From Litsea cubeba (Eukaryota; Streptophyta; Magnoliopsida; Laurales; Lauraceae), in the NCBI GenBank assembly GCA_012931725.1, contig CM022952.1, forward strand, positions 59,783,772-59,847,771: a DNA stretch of 64,000 nt. Direction: 5' to 3'. Position numbers and translations under genes: made by a program. The stretch's first letter is position 1; every line of letters begins with the position of its first letter. The notes under the pieces were generated by a model. It was not told where the DNA came from and did no database searches. It saw nothing but the letters and a program-made list of their open reading frames with translations. This document shows positions 11,230 to 23,046 of the stretch, one piece after another.

Positions 11230-12870
11230 TGAAAGTGCAACTAGGTTCAATGAATAAGTCCTAGGGGGGGGTGAATAGGACAAAAGGAATTCTAATGCCA
11301 ATTTTAAACTTATTAGCCCAATTTTAATCTCAACTTGGAATAATAATCACACATAACAAAATAACTTGTTTGAATTATAAGTTCAATGTGTGCGTGCTTA
11401 AATAATCAGAGACACTCTAATTTGAAACAAGATAGTAAGCACAAGAGATAAAATGGCACAAGAGATTTATAGTGGTTCAGTCACACAGACCTACATCCAC
11501 TCTCAAGAGTCACACAGTCCCTTGGTTCCACTATAAAGAATCAAACTACATAAGTACTGATTCTAACTCAATTTTGTTACTGATGTTCGATCACACAGAT
11601 CTAATCCCCACACACAATTTTTTAGAGTGGTTGACACACACAGATTCAATCCACTGTCACAAAGATATAAATTTGAATGGAGGGCGAACACTTGCCTTTG
11701 ATGAAGATCGAAAGTGATCGAGGAAGCTTTTGACTGTGATCGAAGCTTTTTACCTCTTGCAGCTAGCTTGGTGTTGATGATGAAACTCCATTGAGATGCA
11801 CAACCAAGTTGTAGAGGTTTGATTTCTAGGGCAGAAATGAGAGATAGCTTTAGGGATTAGGATACCCTAGATTTGGCTTCTCAAAGCACACTCCTTAGAG
11901 CTAAGTAACCCCTTGGATTTTTCAAGATAAAATCTAAGTGTGTTTAGAAGAAGCTTTGAGAGCTTGGGAAAGGTTTACAAGAATTTAGAACAAAGGCTCT
12001 TCAAAAATTGGACTCCTTAATGTTGAAAATGAGCTTCAGGTATTTATAGAAAAAATCCAACAGATAGTTCCAACGGTCACTTAAGACATGGTAGGGTGTA
12101 CCTGAAAGGAACACTATTCCAACGTTTGAAATTTGATAAAAACCATGACTAAAGCAATGTTTTGGTGAGGCCTTACATGAGTATGAATAAGAGGGAACTT
12201 TTGTAGGAAAAAGTATTTAAGAAATAAAAAACACACCGATTTTGAAATCTTTTCTCATTTCTTTATTAATTTATAAAACATTGTTTATTGTTAAGTTTCA
12301 CACAAGCAATGTTTTGGTGAGGCCTTATAAGAAACATGAGTATGAATATAAGGAACTTTTGTAGGAAAAAATATTAAAGAAATCAAAAGCACACCGGTTT
12401 TGAAATCTTCACATTTCTTTATTAATTTATAAAATATTGTTTATTGTTAAGTTTCTATACATACTCATGCTTACTAAGCCTCAATGTGACCTAGTGTTAC
12501 GATCATGTTGGATGCCTTAGGACAGGTGGACTTAGGGGGTGAACTGCTAACCACATGAGGTTGGCTGGCCGAAATCTGGGGTCATTTTTTAGTTTTAAAC
12601 AAGCTCAAAAAAATCTTCTAAAATCCTATCAAAATAACAACTTAGCCTAGGGTTTTTAGGGTCACTAAGGCGTATGGTTTCGGTCCCAATTACCTGATCT
12701 TGGTTGGCACATCTTGATGTTGATCTTTGACGAAACCTGGCCTTTCCAAAAAGATTTGACAGACGTTTTGAATTGAATCTTCTTTGAAGTACTTAAGAGA
12801 CAATATCTTCGGAACTCTTTGGCATGGAATTGACAATAAAAACAGTGCACATGAAAATGTGGCACTAACA
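11230..12870 (-). repeat. 5' LTR of the left copia element (1641 bp)
   Basis: The LTR is bounded on the plus strand by TGAAAGTGCAAC and GGCACTAACA. Near its inner end it has a G-run motif CCTAGGGGGGGGTGAATAGG (11260-11279), shared with the second Sirevirus, and a TTTATAGTGGTTC segment near 11467. Two tandem-like copies of a 'CAATGTTTTGGTGAGGCC' block lie at about 12160 and 12306. Confidence 0.93.
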
Positions 12871-15089
12871 AAATCCAGGCATGAATTAATTAAAGTCAGC
12901 CCAAGTCAAACTAACTGGACTTGGTAGGATGTGATCAACTTTGACCAACTTTGATGGGTCAAATGGAGATGAAATCTTTCTCAGGGATAAAAGATGAGTT
13001 TTAGAAAAATGACTCCAAGTTTTAGAACAAACAAAGGTCATTTAGATGTAAGTACAAGCCAAACATTGCTTGAAATAGCCCAATATTTGCTTGAAATAGC
13101 CCAATACAGGATTGACCGGACATGGGGGCTAGGACTTAATTTTGACCAATTCCTAAAAGTCAAACGAAAGCTAAAACTTCCTTGAAGTTCAATAACTAGT
13201 TTCAAATGGGTTTCCCAAAGCGTCAAAGCAATTAAATCATTTGAAGCTTAAACGGACACGGACCCATTCTAACCAATTGCCATAGGTAAAATAAAGACAA
13301 AATCATCCTAAAAGCTCAAGAACAAGTCTCGGAGAAGTTTCCCTAAGTTTCAAAGCAATTGGATACCATTTGGACCTGTACTCAACTCAAAATAACTCAA
13401 GGCAAAAGTGTCCATATATGGAGGTTGAAGTTCACATTTGACTAATTTCCATAAGTCAAATGTTGGTGAAATGCTCCTCAAAGTTCAAAGACAAGTCATA
13501 GATAAGCTTTCCAAAGTTTTAAGGCAATTGGAGATCATTTGGATAGGAAAACCAAACAAAACACATGTTTTGGTTTCCTATGTCCGGCCAATGCCTATTT
13601 AGCCAGACATGGGCATACAGTCAATTATATTTCAAACTCTCCCTTCAAAATCCCTTGGAATTGCTCCAATTGCACCTTCAACTAATAAATATCCCCCTTG
13701 AGCGACCATTCAAGTAGGCCTGACAACACTAGTAACCCTTAGCATTCTCTGAACCTAAAAGAACTTCTTAGAATTTCCTCCCTTTTTCCAAAACCTCTTC
13801 CAATTAAGAACGTGAAGTTCTGCCCCGAAACTCTGCAAAAACCCTTCTTTGGTCTTTGAAACTTGGTCTTTAGCCTCTGGAAGTGTTCCTCCAGTGGGAG
13901 AAATCAAGTATTCATGGCTTTACCAACCAACCAACCAAATCCAAGATTCATGACTTCACATTTTTCTTCTTTAATTTTCTCACTTAAAGGAGCAGGTGTG
14001 TCCTTGCCATCAAAGTACTATTGTGCATGCCCCATTAGGCTTCATTCTTGTTCTCCACAAATAAGGACTTGAGTAAGATAACATTGGACATTCGCTGGCA
14101 CAAATACCATCAACTTCGTTAGATTGTACAAAAACAATCCTTGAAAAATAAGTGATGGATTTCAAAGATCACTGTTAGTTAACTTCAAGCCCTACCCACC
14201 AAACCACTTAGTAAAACCATCTCAAATTCAGTGGCAAATGCAATAAAAACACTGGTAGTCAATTAAGAGAAGATTGAGAAGAAAAAGAAGTAGAAACTGG
14301 CTTACAGAAAACCATGTCCAACCAACCTCTGATTGTCGGACATGGGCTTCAAGAGACAGTTTTTATGCATTTTTTCTTTGTATTTTTGCAGTTTTCTTTA
14401 TATACCTATTTAGTTTGAGATCATCTAAGGCCAAATGGAGGATTTGTAAAGTAAAACTTGTAAACAACTTGCATCCACAAAGGCATGAGCTTGAACCCAT
14501 GTAATACAAATTTTAGAAAGAATAAAAGTTTCTCTTATTTTTTTGTTGGAATGTTGTGAATTAAACACTCCATTTTCAAAATTCTCATGTTGCACCCTCG
14601 TTCTCTTGAAGCCAAGATATCCTTAAAGAAAATTTTTAAGGAAATTCTAGGTTTAGTAAACAGAAAGGATTCCTACCACCTGTACAATGTGTGATCTAAT
14701 GGTTATTATTATTATTATTTTTTACAATCTTCTCAAGTCCATCCGAAATCTAGTTCTAAGCTTTCACCGCATAGCTATTTTTGGTTCTCTAGACAATTTG
14801 AATGGTTTGGATCATGCGAATGAGGTCCACAAAAATAAAGAAATAATATTTTTGGGTCAGGACTTTTTCGCAAATATCTTAAAATCCACAATGAATCAAC
14901 GGCTGAAAGTCAAGCCACTAGTCATGTTTGATCTTCTAGAAATAATGGATGGTTCAAGACACGTATAGTATCTGAAAATTGAGTAGAACTAAAACTAGGA
15001 CTCAAATCTAGCAAGAGGTGCAGTAGGGAAAAGCTCAAGTGACTCGGAACTAAATTCTGGCAAAAGTCACAGTGGAGAGGAGTTGTGTG
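12871..15089. other. Unrecognised DNA, no gene found
   Basis: I see no coding region with domain support. The open frames are short and lack recognisable motifs. A 20-bp direct duplication (TTGCTTGAAATAGCCCAATA) lies at about 13067-13106. The last five bases (GTGTG, 15085-15089) are a target duplication of the next element. Confidence 0.6.
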
Positions 15090-16842
15090 TGTTGGAAATA
15101 GGGTGGGCCTCTAGGATAGGTTTCAAAACTTTTGACCCACTTGATGCAGGGATCAACTATCCAGAAGGCTATAAAACCCAGTCCAAGATCTATGTCCTCA
15201 ATCTCGGCTATCATGATCAGTAAATTCAATCTATCTAGAAGATAGAACCAGCAACATATAAGCTACAAATAAATCTACAACATGCAAGGAAGTAGATTAT
15301 ACCTTTGGAGCTCGGATGTGCTCTAATGGAGAAGTTGCGTCTTTCTTTGATGAAACGCTTTCACTAATCAAATAGGAATCTCCAAGACCTCTTGATCTTC
15401 CATGCTATGACCCGTATCAAATTCTCCTTTTTCTCAAGAAGATGGTGGGATCTCCAAGAGAAAACTACTAGGAACTCTAGGGAGGAACTAGAAAGAGAAC
15501 TAGAAGAGGGAGAGGAGAAAGAACTCGTGCAACACTTGCACTAGGGAGGCTTGGGCGTGAATCCCAATGTATGGAGAGTGCATGGACGTCCAAGGCCTCT
15601 TCTCCTCTTATTTATAGCTTTTGAAAGTTGCCTCCTCTTTACTAATTACAATAGAAGTCTTACTTCCATTAATTAGTAACTTACCATATCATAATTAAAA
15701 GTCTCACTTCAAATATGATTAGTATCTTTCTAATTCCTTTCTAATTAAAATAGAAGTCTCACTTCTACTAAAATTAGTAAGTCTACTATTACCACTATTA
15801 GAAGTCTTACTTCAAATAGAAATAGTAACTTTCCTTTTAGAGTTCCACTAGAATTAGATACTTTCTAATAATTGGGCTAGTGTGGGGACCACTAGGGATT
15901 CCTTAGAAAGCTGGCTCCAACTGGGACACGCGACCCCACATCTCATGTGCAATCCAGGCCCACAGTTAATTACAAATAACTCCACTAGATAAATGCAATT
16001 GAACTCTAGTCTTAGGAATATTACATAGAAGACCCTAAACTTCCACATTACCACAAGTAGACCCCTCTATCAATATCCATGAATCAATTGGACCTGTCTT
16101 CCAAAATAGATCCATATCTTATTATCCTTGAGCCCCAATTAATTATAATGATCATAGGTACCTTTCCAATTAACTCTTAATCAGAATGGGTGCGCACTTA
16201 CCAATGATAAATCCATTAATTGGCACAAGGGGATATTAGAGATAGATTCCATCTTAACCATTGAATGTTCCCACAGCTCTACTACCATGTACCCAAATCA
16301 CCGAGGTGTTGACCTACAGTTGGCCTCACTCATTAGTGACTCAAAGCAAATGAATAGATAGAAACTTGAGTTCATTAATATCTCTGGATTGAGAGCCTAT
16401 TGCTAGGAAATTATGAGAGCAGACCTTAAAGTAAAGACAGTATTTATAAGGTGCTTCTCATGGTCCTTCAATACATCCAATGTACCAGCACTATGATCCA
16501 GAATCTTACATTCTGATGATCGAGACAAATCACACTATCTCATAGTGATCAAAATGCTGCAACCTTGTCAGTATGAGATGTCCAATCTCATCACTGGTTG
16601 TGAATATATTTTAAGTATAAGATTTGTCATACATGTCTCCCGTATGTGGATCTCATCCATACACATGTATTACATCTAATATACTTGTGGACCCTGGTTC
16701 ATCTAATGAACCATTATATCATTCGTATTGGTTATGTGCAAGTATATAATAAATTACCTATTCATCTCATGAAAGGAAAGCATGATTATATGAATAAATA
16801 AAGAATTTAATCATCTACTGGATTGAGTCCATAAAACTAACA
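15090..16842 (-). mobile_element. Solo LTR (1753 bp)
   Basis: The unit begins TGTTGGAAATAGG and ends AAAACTAACA, giving TG...CA ends, and is flanked by a perfect 5-bp duplication GTGTG (15085-15089 and 16843-16847). A canonical TATA box on the minus strand (TATAAATA, 15609-15616) suggests minus orientation with U3 to the right. No gag or pol is attached. The family is not certain; the LTR style is copia-like. Confidence 0.88.
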
Positions 16843-16847
16843 GTGTG

Positions 16848-17216
16848 TGCACGCCCGCAAATGAGTGGAATGATGGTATTTATAAGATTATGAGCTTCCC
16901 CCTCCCATGGCTAAAACTAGTTGAGCAGCCAAAACAAGGCATGGGGGCTGCATTCCATGCTTTAAAATTACTTCTAGGGGGTCAAAAAGCACTCCCACGC
17001 TCAGTTCTCGCAATGGCTTCTTCATTAACTTTTTTAGAGGGCATAACTTTTTATCCGACCATCACATTTTCACAGATGATATACCATTAGATAGATCTTT
17101 TCTAGTAGATTATGATAGAGTCGAAGATTGTACAAATCAAAGTTTTATTTTGAGAGAAAGGCTCTAAAAGTTTACTATCTCATTTTTAGGCACATAAACA
17201 CTTCTCCAAGCCTAGG
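16848..17216. other. Short stretch without recognised genes
   Basis: It holds one open frame (16845-17090) with no motif I recognise. It ends with CTAGG (17212-17216), which could be the left target duplication of R1. Confidence 0.5.
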
Positions 17217-17883
17217 TGTTACACCCCCGACCCAATTTAGTAATGTTTAACCCTAATTAATTATGTTTTATATAAATTAAATATGCTTAGATACTAATTA
17301 AGTTATTTAAGTGTTGATTAGTCTTATTCTAGCTTTAGGGTTAGACCTTGAGTCTTGGGTAGGTAATTGATCAAGGTTGACTCTTTTAGGTAGAGACGGG
17401 AACTTTTTCATAAATATAGATTTTCTATTTTTGCATCATATGTACGCTATTATCTGGGCATCATCGTGTGCTTCTCGTCAAGCACGTCATCTTTCATATT
17501 GGACACTTTCTCATTAGACCTCAAACTAACTATGTAGGTTTTCGTTTGACTCATAATTTAAATATAGAATAGAAACTAGGTTTTCTTATAAAGATTGAAT
17601 TAACTCTTTTAAACAACTGAACTTATCCCATTCGATCATTTCATTTGGCTGGGCAAAGAACAACTTCTTCTTCCTTCCTTTGTCTCTCTTTCTTCCTTCT
17701 TTTCTTCTAAAAAACCTCAAGTAGAAGCTACTGCATGTGGGATTGGAAGCTAGCTTAGACTTCATCCTTCTCACCTCTACCTTTCCATAGTCTTATTGTG
17801 TTAAAAGACATCTCCTACAATTCATAATTGCTACAACAAGTAAGAGACCCAACTCATATCAGATTCTTGGTTTGTAATGGAGT

Positions 17884-18456
17884 TGTGGGGGGAAATTTTC
17901 AAATACAATTCCCAGGTCAGACACGGGTCAAGGTCAGCCTGAACTGAACCTTTGCTTAAGCCCAGGCATTAATACAGCAGTTAATTACTGCCAAAGAGCG
18001 ATAATGAAGGGTGTAACTCATGGGTTCAAGGCAGCGCACGATGGAGGCTCTAGGAGTTTTCGAATTGGACATGATGGAGAGAGAAAAATGTGCGCAGTGA
18101 AGGAGAAAAACGTGGGCAGAGAAGATGAAACAGTGAGAAAATGGAAAGATAAAAGGGGGAGAAAATCAGAGGAAGAGGTATGTGAATTTGAAACTAAACA
18201 TAAAGGGGGAGAAAATCAGAGGAAGAGGTATGTGAATTTGAAACTAAACATAAACAATTAGAAAAATTATATGGAGGAGACTCTAACTTTATCATCGGAG
18301 AGTCCTTGGTTGGACCACTCGATCGAGCTCTTATGATAGTTTGTTTATGATACATGATAGAAGATCGATTCAGATCCAAGAAGAAGGAAGGAGGTCTCCA
18401 TTGCCGAGCTAAATTAATCAGCTCGCCAGCTGCCAAATCAAAAGTTAGCACTTACA
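17884..18456 (+). repeat. Tat element 5' LTR with a 50-bp tandem duplication
   Basis: It begins TGTGGGGGGAAA and ends AGCACTTACA. A 50-bp block is present twice in tandem (18151-18200, 18201-18250), which the 3' LTR has only once. This accounts for nearly all of the 52-bp length difference (573 against 521 bp). Confidence 0.93.
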
Positions 18457-18458
18457 AT

Positions 18459-18475
18459 TGGCGCCGTCTGTGGGA
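18459..18475 (+). other. Primer binding site of the Tat element
   Basis: TGGCGCCGTCTGTGGGA lies two bases after the 5' LTR. This is the primer-site type usual in Tat-lineage elements; its first bases fit the 3' end of a plant tRNA-Asp. The tRNA identity is from memory of the family. Confidence 0.8.
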
Positions 18476-18522
18476 AGCGAAAGAGGGAAACTGCCCACTA
18501 ACGCTTCTTCTTGCTGAGAAAC

Positions 18523-18717
18523 ATGGCGGACCAAGAGCTTGGTTTGGGATCACAGCATCAGGATGGACGATCTCCATCTCAGATAGAGGCAACCCAGGAC
18601 CAGTGGTGATGGACAATGCTTCCATCGCTCGGTTCTACCGAGGTCGGCGGACGTGGGAGTCCGTTTGGGTCCGACCCTTTCGTAACTAGGGGGCAGAGGC
18701 ATGCATCAACATTTTTT
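18523..18717 (+). pseudogene. Tat gag N-terminus
   Basis: The gag start is the ATG at 18523 (MADQELGLGSQHQDG). A TGA stop follows after 28 residues. The next readable stretch (GSPFGSDPFVTRGQRHAST) leads into a T-run at 18712-18718. The matching continuation (FFGVNKGRRRRPGKD) starts at 21162, so gag was split by the intervening 2.4 kb. Confidence 0.7.
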
Positions 18718-21160
18718 TGTGTGGGTGTGCCAGATTTTCTATTTTACTTGGAATTGCAAGTGGTGATCCGGAGATCAACCTTCGCAAGTAAAACGGAAAT
18801 CAACTTCTTTCGAGTTTTCCATTGCACATATATTTAAGAAAAGAGACATTTTTCTTGATTTGCCGTGAAAGGCGATTTTTTGGCATTTATAGCCGATTTT
18901 GGCATTTATAGCCGATTTTTGGCGTTTATGGCCGATTTTACAATTCTTATCAATAATGAAAGACAAAAGTTGTGATTTTTATCTCTTTTGGAAAAATACA
19001 AACTACAATGAAAAGCAAGAAAATGAGGATTTAACTTCTCAGGAGATTGTGGGGGACTCGTTCAGATTGACGGTCGCAGGCCATATGTGGACTTCGCCAT
19101 CATCCATGCAGATGAGAACAGAGGATGCTCTTGATTCGCTTGGCTTGGCTATAACCTCAGTTTTTTAGAGGACAAAGACCAAAAGGAGGTCCTATGTCCA
19201 ATAAAAAACTAAGTAGACAGGCTGAAAAGCCACGTCTAAGCCATTGGAGGCAGAAGGAAAAGGCAAGGACCTTGGGGGGGGGGGTACCCCCAAGGGACTT
19301 TTGTTACCTTGTAGCGGAGGTCGATATAGAACTTCCGCAGAGTCTTCTCTCTTTTTTTCTCTTAGATTTTTGATGCCTTTTTCTATCTGAATTTTCAGAT
19401 TTGGTGTGAATTTTCTGTATGTCGTACTGTTCTTTCTTCTTGGAATGCTCTCCTATTTTTAGGCTTTTTGGTAGCCATTTAGGAGGGTTTATGGGCTTTT
19501 ATTGTCATTAAGCCGCATAATGGGAGGAGTTACAGGATTTAATTTCTTTATTTTATAACTCCTTTTTCTTGGCTTCTGATTGGCCGGAGGAGATTGAGGG
19601 CATTTAATCGCCTTTAATCGCCATGATGGGAGGAGTTTCATGGGTTAAATACCATGAATCAATTGACTTGTAACTCCCAGATGCTTGCTTCTGACTGGGC
19701 CGTCCAAAGAAATGGATTAATGACTGTAATAGAGCTAGTCAATTAATCGCATTAAATGGTCGCCGAGCAGTTGAAGAGTCGCGGGCCGTGCCGTGTCTTT
19801 TGGGATTCTTCTGGCGATGATCATCGATGGATCTTCATGTAGATCGACATCGGATGACCATGTAACTTCAGGTATTGGTTGCCAAGTGGGTCGGTGCCAT
19901 CTGTCCTGTCGATTTCTCGATCAGTCGGGTAGAAAGCACACTTTTTTGGTTGACCGGTTGGCGATCAATGTTGATTTTGATACTCTTGAAGATTGACCCG
20001 TGATTTTGACGGATGTCAAAGGATTTGGTGTCTCAAAAGTATGAATTTTGAAAAATCCCAGGGGTCGGACACTTTGAGTCACGAAAAACAATGAAAAACG
20101 GGTCTTCCGGGGCCCTCCCGGTGATCCCGGGCTCCATGGGCGCCGGCGACCCTGGGCCAGGGTCGCAGGCTTCCCCCCCATTTGTCCCGTTTTGTGTCCG
20201 TTTTTTATGTGTTCTGATTTTTTTTTCTTTTGTATTTTTTCTTGACATTTTTTATCATTTATTGGCCCCTGTAGAAAACCTGATGAGAATCATTGCATTT
20301 TGGTTTGCAAAGTTTCTAATTTTCCGAGAAAGTCGAAGACTTTGTCGCGCAGAGCTGCCGATTTTCCGTCAGAAGCTGAAACTGGGTCAAACGATGTCGG
20401 AATGACCTGAAATTTGGGGTGAAGCCTCCTGAGCAATAAATAAGACCAACCATAGGCTTTGATTTTTGAAGCCGTTTGGGGTTTTATCACTAGTAGACTT
20501 GTTTTTGTCGCGATGAAGATGTCGCGGCTTGATGTGCGGTCAACCGATGTCCGATTGACTTGAAATTTGACAGGGAACCTATTTGAGTCATTTTAAGATG
20601 ATCCATAGGCTCTGTCTTGGAAACCATGGTCCCAAGGAGCTTCGCCACCGAGAGGCCTGATTTGGCTTCCGAGCGTCAAAGTTTGGTCAAATGGTGTCGA
20701 AATGACCTGAAATTTGACGTGTAGCCCTTTGTAAGCATTTTGAAGCCGTCCATGTGCTCTATTTGATGAGTGATGGACTCGGTGGTTCTCGCCGCCGAGA
20801 GGCTTGATTTAGCTGTTCGAGGGTTGATGTATGGTCAAACATTATCGGTTTGACTCGTAACTTGATGTGGAGCCTTTTGAATGTATTTTGAGACCATCCA
20901 TCGGCTCTGATCGAAGATTTGGTGTTTCCGATGCTTTCGCCGCCGGGAGCTCCTTTTCAGCTGCCGGAGAAGCGAAGTTAGGCCAAATGATTTTGAAATG
21001 GCCCGAAACTTCTTGTGTACTCCTCTTTTGGCTGTCTTGAAGGATCTTGCAATTTTTGCTTGATTCTGACAAGATTTGATTTTTGGAAGTAGCATTGCCT
21101 ATTTATGGCAGGCTGCGACTTCATGTAGCTTTCTGAATCTTGATGAAGCAAAGTGACACA
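18718..21160. mobile_element. Probable solo LTR (2443 bp) inserted in Tat gag
   Basis: The sequence from TGTGTGGGTG (18718) to GTGACACA (21160) interrupts the gag frame. It has TG...CA ends and TTTTT on both sides (18713-18717 and 21161-21165). The TTTTT duplication lies in a T-run, so it is weak by itself; the split gag frame is the better evidence. I found no gag-pol inside. It contains a run of TTGGC(A/G)TTTAT(A/G)GCCGATTT copies (18877-18938) and a 148-bp tandem array near its right end. Family unknown. Confidence 0.6.
20320..21060 (+). repeat. Degenerate ~148-bp tandem repeat, five units
   Basis: A conserved core (consensus ATGACCTGAAATTTG) recurs at 20402, 20555, 20702, 20850 and 20998, a period of 147-153 bp. 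Each unit also has a 'GGTCAAA.GRTGTCG' segment before the core and a 'CCATNGGCTCT' segment after it. Units are clearly diverged. Confidence 0.88.
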
Positions 21161-21615
21161 TTTTTTTGGTGTCAACAAGGGGCGACGAAGACGCCCGGGA
21201 AAGGACCCTATAATCGACCACCCCGATGACCAAGATGATGAATATGTTCCATACACAAATAGTGATCAGACCGCCCCCCTTATAGGCAAAAAAGGACGAA
21301 TCCAGTCAAAAGTACACCATATCGACCCAAGCCGAGCCATAAACTATCCATCTGTGGATAAATTGCAAAAAGAACCCCACTAAAGGCAGGATCATGATCA
21401 CCAAAAATGAGCTCCACCCCGGGACGCTTATATCCGCCAGGAGCAGTCTTGTAGAAAAGTTGTTCGAGACCTGACACAGGGAATGAAGCAGCAAAAGGAA
21501 AAGACCGATTGCTTGTTGCTGTAAATGGAGCTAGCAAAGGAGGTGCACGAATGCCCCACAAGTCTGGAAAACACACGGAAAGGTTCGGCAGCCGCCCATG
21601 AAATTCGGCAAATAG
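21161..21615 (+). pseudogene. Tat gag, middle part before the hAT insertion
   Basis: The frame from 21168 encodes a basic then acidic stretch (GVNKGRRRRPGKD, then DDQDDEYVPYTNSDQ) and stops at 21383. It is followed by more coding-like sequence with stops up to the hAT insertion at 21616. The gag region resumes at 26838. Confidence 0.55.
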
Positions 21616-22009
21616 CATGGTTTTAAAAACCGGCCGATACCGAACCAATATCTCGCTGAGATATCGGTATCGGCGATACCAGGTATTAACTCTCCAAAAT
21701 ATTGTGAGATATCGTCCGATATGATGTTCATATCGGCCGTGACGATATCTCGGCCGATATTTTGAAACTATCGGCCAAGATCCCTTAAAAGCCCAAAACC
21801 CCTTTTTTTTCCCATTCTTCATCTTCTTCCCCTCTCCTCTCATATCCAAACACCTTAGAGCAGTAGCCACATATTCACACACCCATCTTGCATATTTTAC
21901 TCAAGAAAATATTATTTAAGGTAAGAGAAAATCAACTTAAAGCATTTTATTATGTATTTATGTGTTTTTTTTTTAGATGAAGCATGGAAAATTGGAAATC
22001 ATGAGAATG

Positions 22010-22990
22010 TCACTTGTGTTGTGTTCTTCACTTAGAACTAAGTTAGATCTATATACTTTCATGCTAGATCTACTCATACACATGATTTTATAATTTTTTT
22101 TCAATTTTTTTATTTTTGAATTTTTTAATATTTGAATAAAAATATATCATTTTTTTGAAATTTCATCACAAATATGTCCTTTTAATGATTCATGATCAGT
22201 GTATGGTATGTAAATGATTGATCTACATACTTTTATGCTAGATCTATATATTTAGGATTTTGAAAATGATTTTATTAAATCTTTGTTTCTTCTAAAAATA
22301 ATTTTTGTTACTTGTTAGGGCATTTATGATACCAAATGCTTATTAATAGTGTGTAGATGATAGATCTACATCTACTCATAATCATAAACATGATTTAGAT
22401 TTTTATTTTAATTATTTTATTTTCAGATTTTCTAATATTTGAATTATAACATATCATTTTTTTGGGATTTCATCATAAATATGTTCTTTTAATAATTCAT
22501 GATCATTGTATGATGTGTAAATGATTGATTTACATACTTTTATGCTAGATCTACATATTTAGGATTTTGAAAATGATTTTATTAAATCTTTATTTTTTCT
22601 AAAAATAATTGTTGTTAATTGTTAGAGTATTTATGATACTAAATGCTTATTAATAGTGTGTAGATGATAGATCTACATCTACTCATTGTCATAAACATCA
22701 TTTAGATTTTTATTTTATTTATTTTATTTTTGGATTTTCTAATTTTTGAATTATAATATATCATTTTTTGGGGATTTCATCATAAATATATTCTTTTAAT
22801 GATTCATGATCATTGTGTGGCATGTAAATGATTGATTTACATACTTTTATGCTAGATCTATATATTTAGGACTTTGAAAATGATTTTATTAAATACTAAG
22901 TTTTTTCTAAAAATAATTGTTTAAGTGTATTTAATATTTATGATACATTAACTACCAAAAGCTTAGGGCTTTGAAAATGATTTTATTAAA
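22010..22990 (+). repeat. ~307-bp tandem repeat in the hAT 5' intron
   Basis: A TAAATGATTGAT core recurs at 22211, 22518 and 22825, exactly 307 bp apart each time. Neighbouring blocks (CTAGATCTA, AGGATTTTGAAAATGATT, AGTGTGTAGATGATAGATCT) recur with it. A partial fourth unit ends near 22990. The array is very AT-rich and non-coding. Confidence 0.9.
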
Positions 22991-23046
22991 TCTATAATTG
23001 TTGTTAGAGTATTACTATTATATGAATGTCTTACTTTATAGGAACA

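Larger units (their letters stand above)
1..12870 (-). mobile_element. Sirevirus-type Ty1/copia retrotransposon, left LTR cut by window edge
   Basis: The element reads on the minus strand: 5' LTR 11230-12870, tRNA-Met primer site, gag, protease, integrase, reverse transcriptase, RNase H, a spacer with repeated polypurine tracts, then the 3' LTR. The domain order PR-INT-RT-RH is that of Ty1/copia. The repeated polypurine tracts, the long LTR (1641 bp) and the extended coiled-coil gag tail point to the Sirevirus lineage. Without the nested solo LTR (5612-9731) the element would be about 10 kb, a usual Sirevirus size. Positions 1-323 match 12548-12870 base for base in length with about 12 substitutions. 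Stops, frameshifts, a changed RT active site and the insertion show that it cannot move by itself. The flanking duplication cannot be tested because the left end lies outside the window. Confidence 0.93.

Noticed and set aside
16845..17090. 81-residue plus-strand frame considered as a small gene
   Set aside because: Its start overlaps the GTGTG duplication of the neighbouring solo LTR and it has no motif or codon support.
21280..21882. 200-residue minus-strand frame
   Set aside because: It crosses the border between Tat gag and the hAT left end, so it cannot be one ancestral gene; it is a chance frame.
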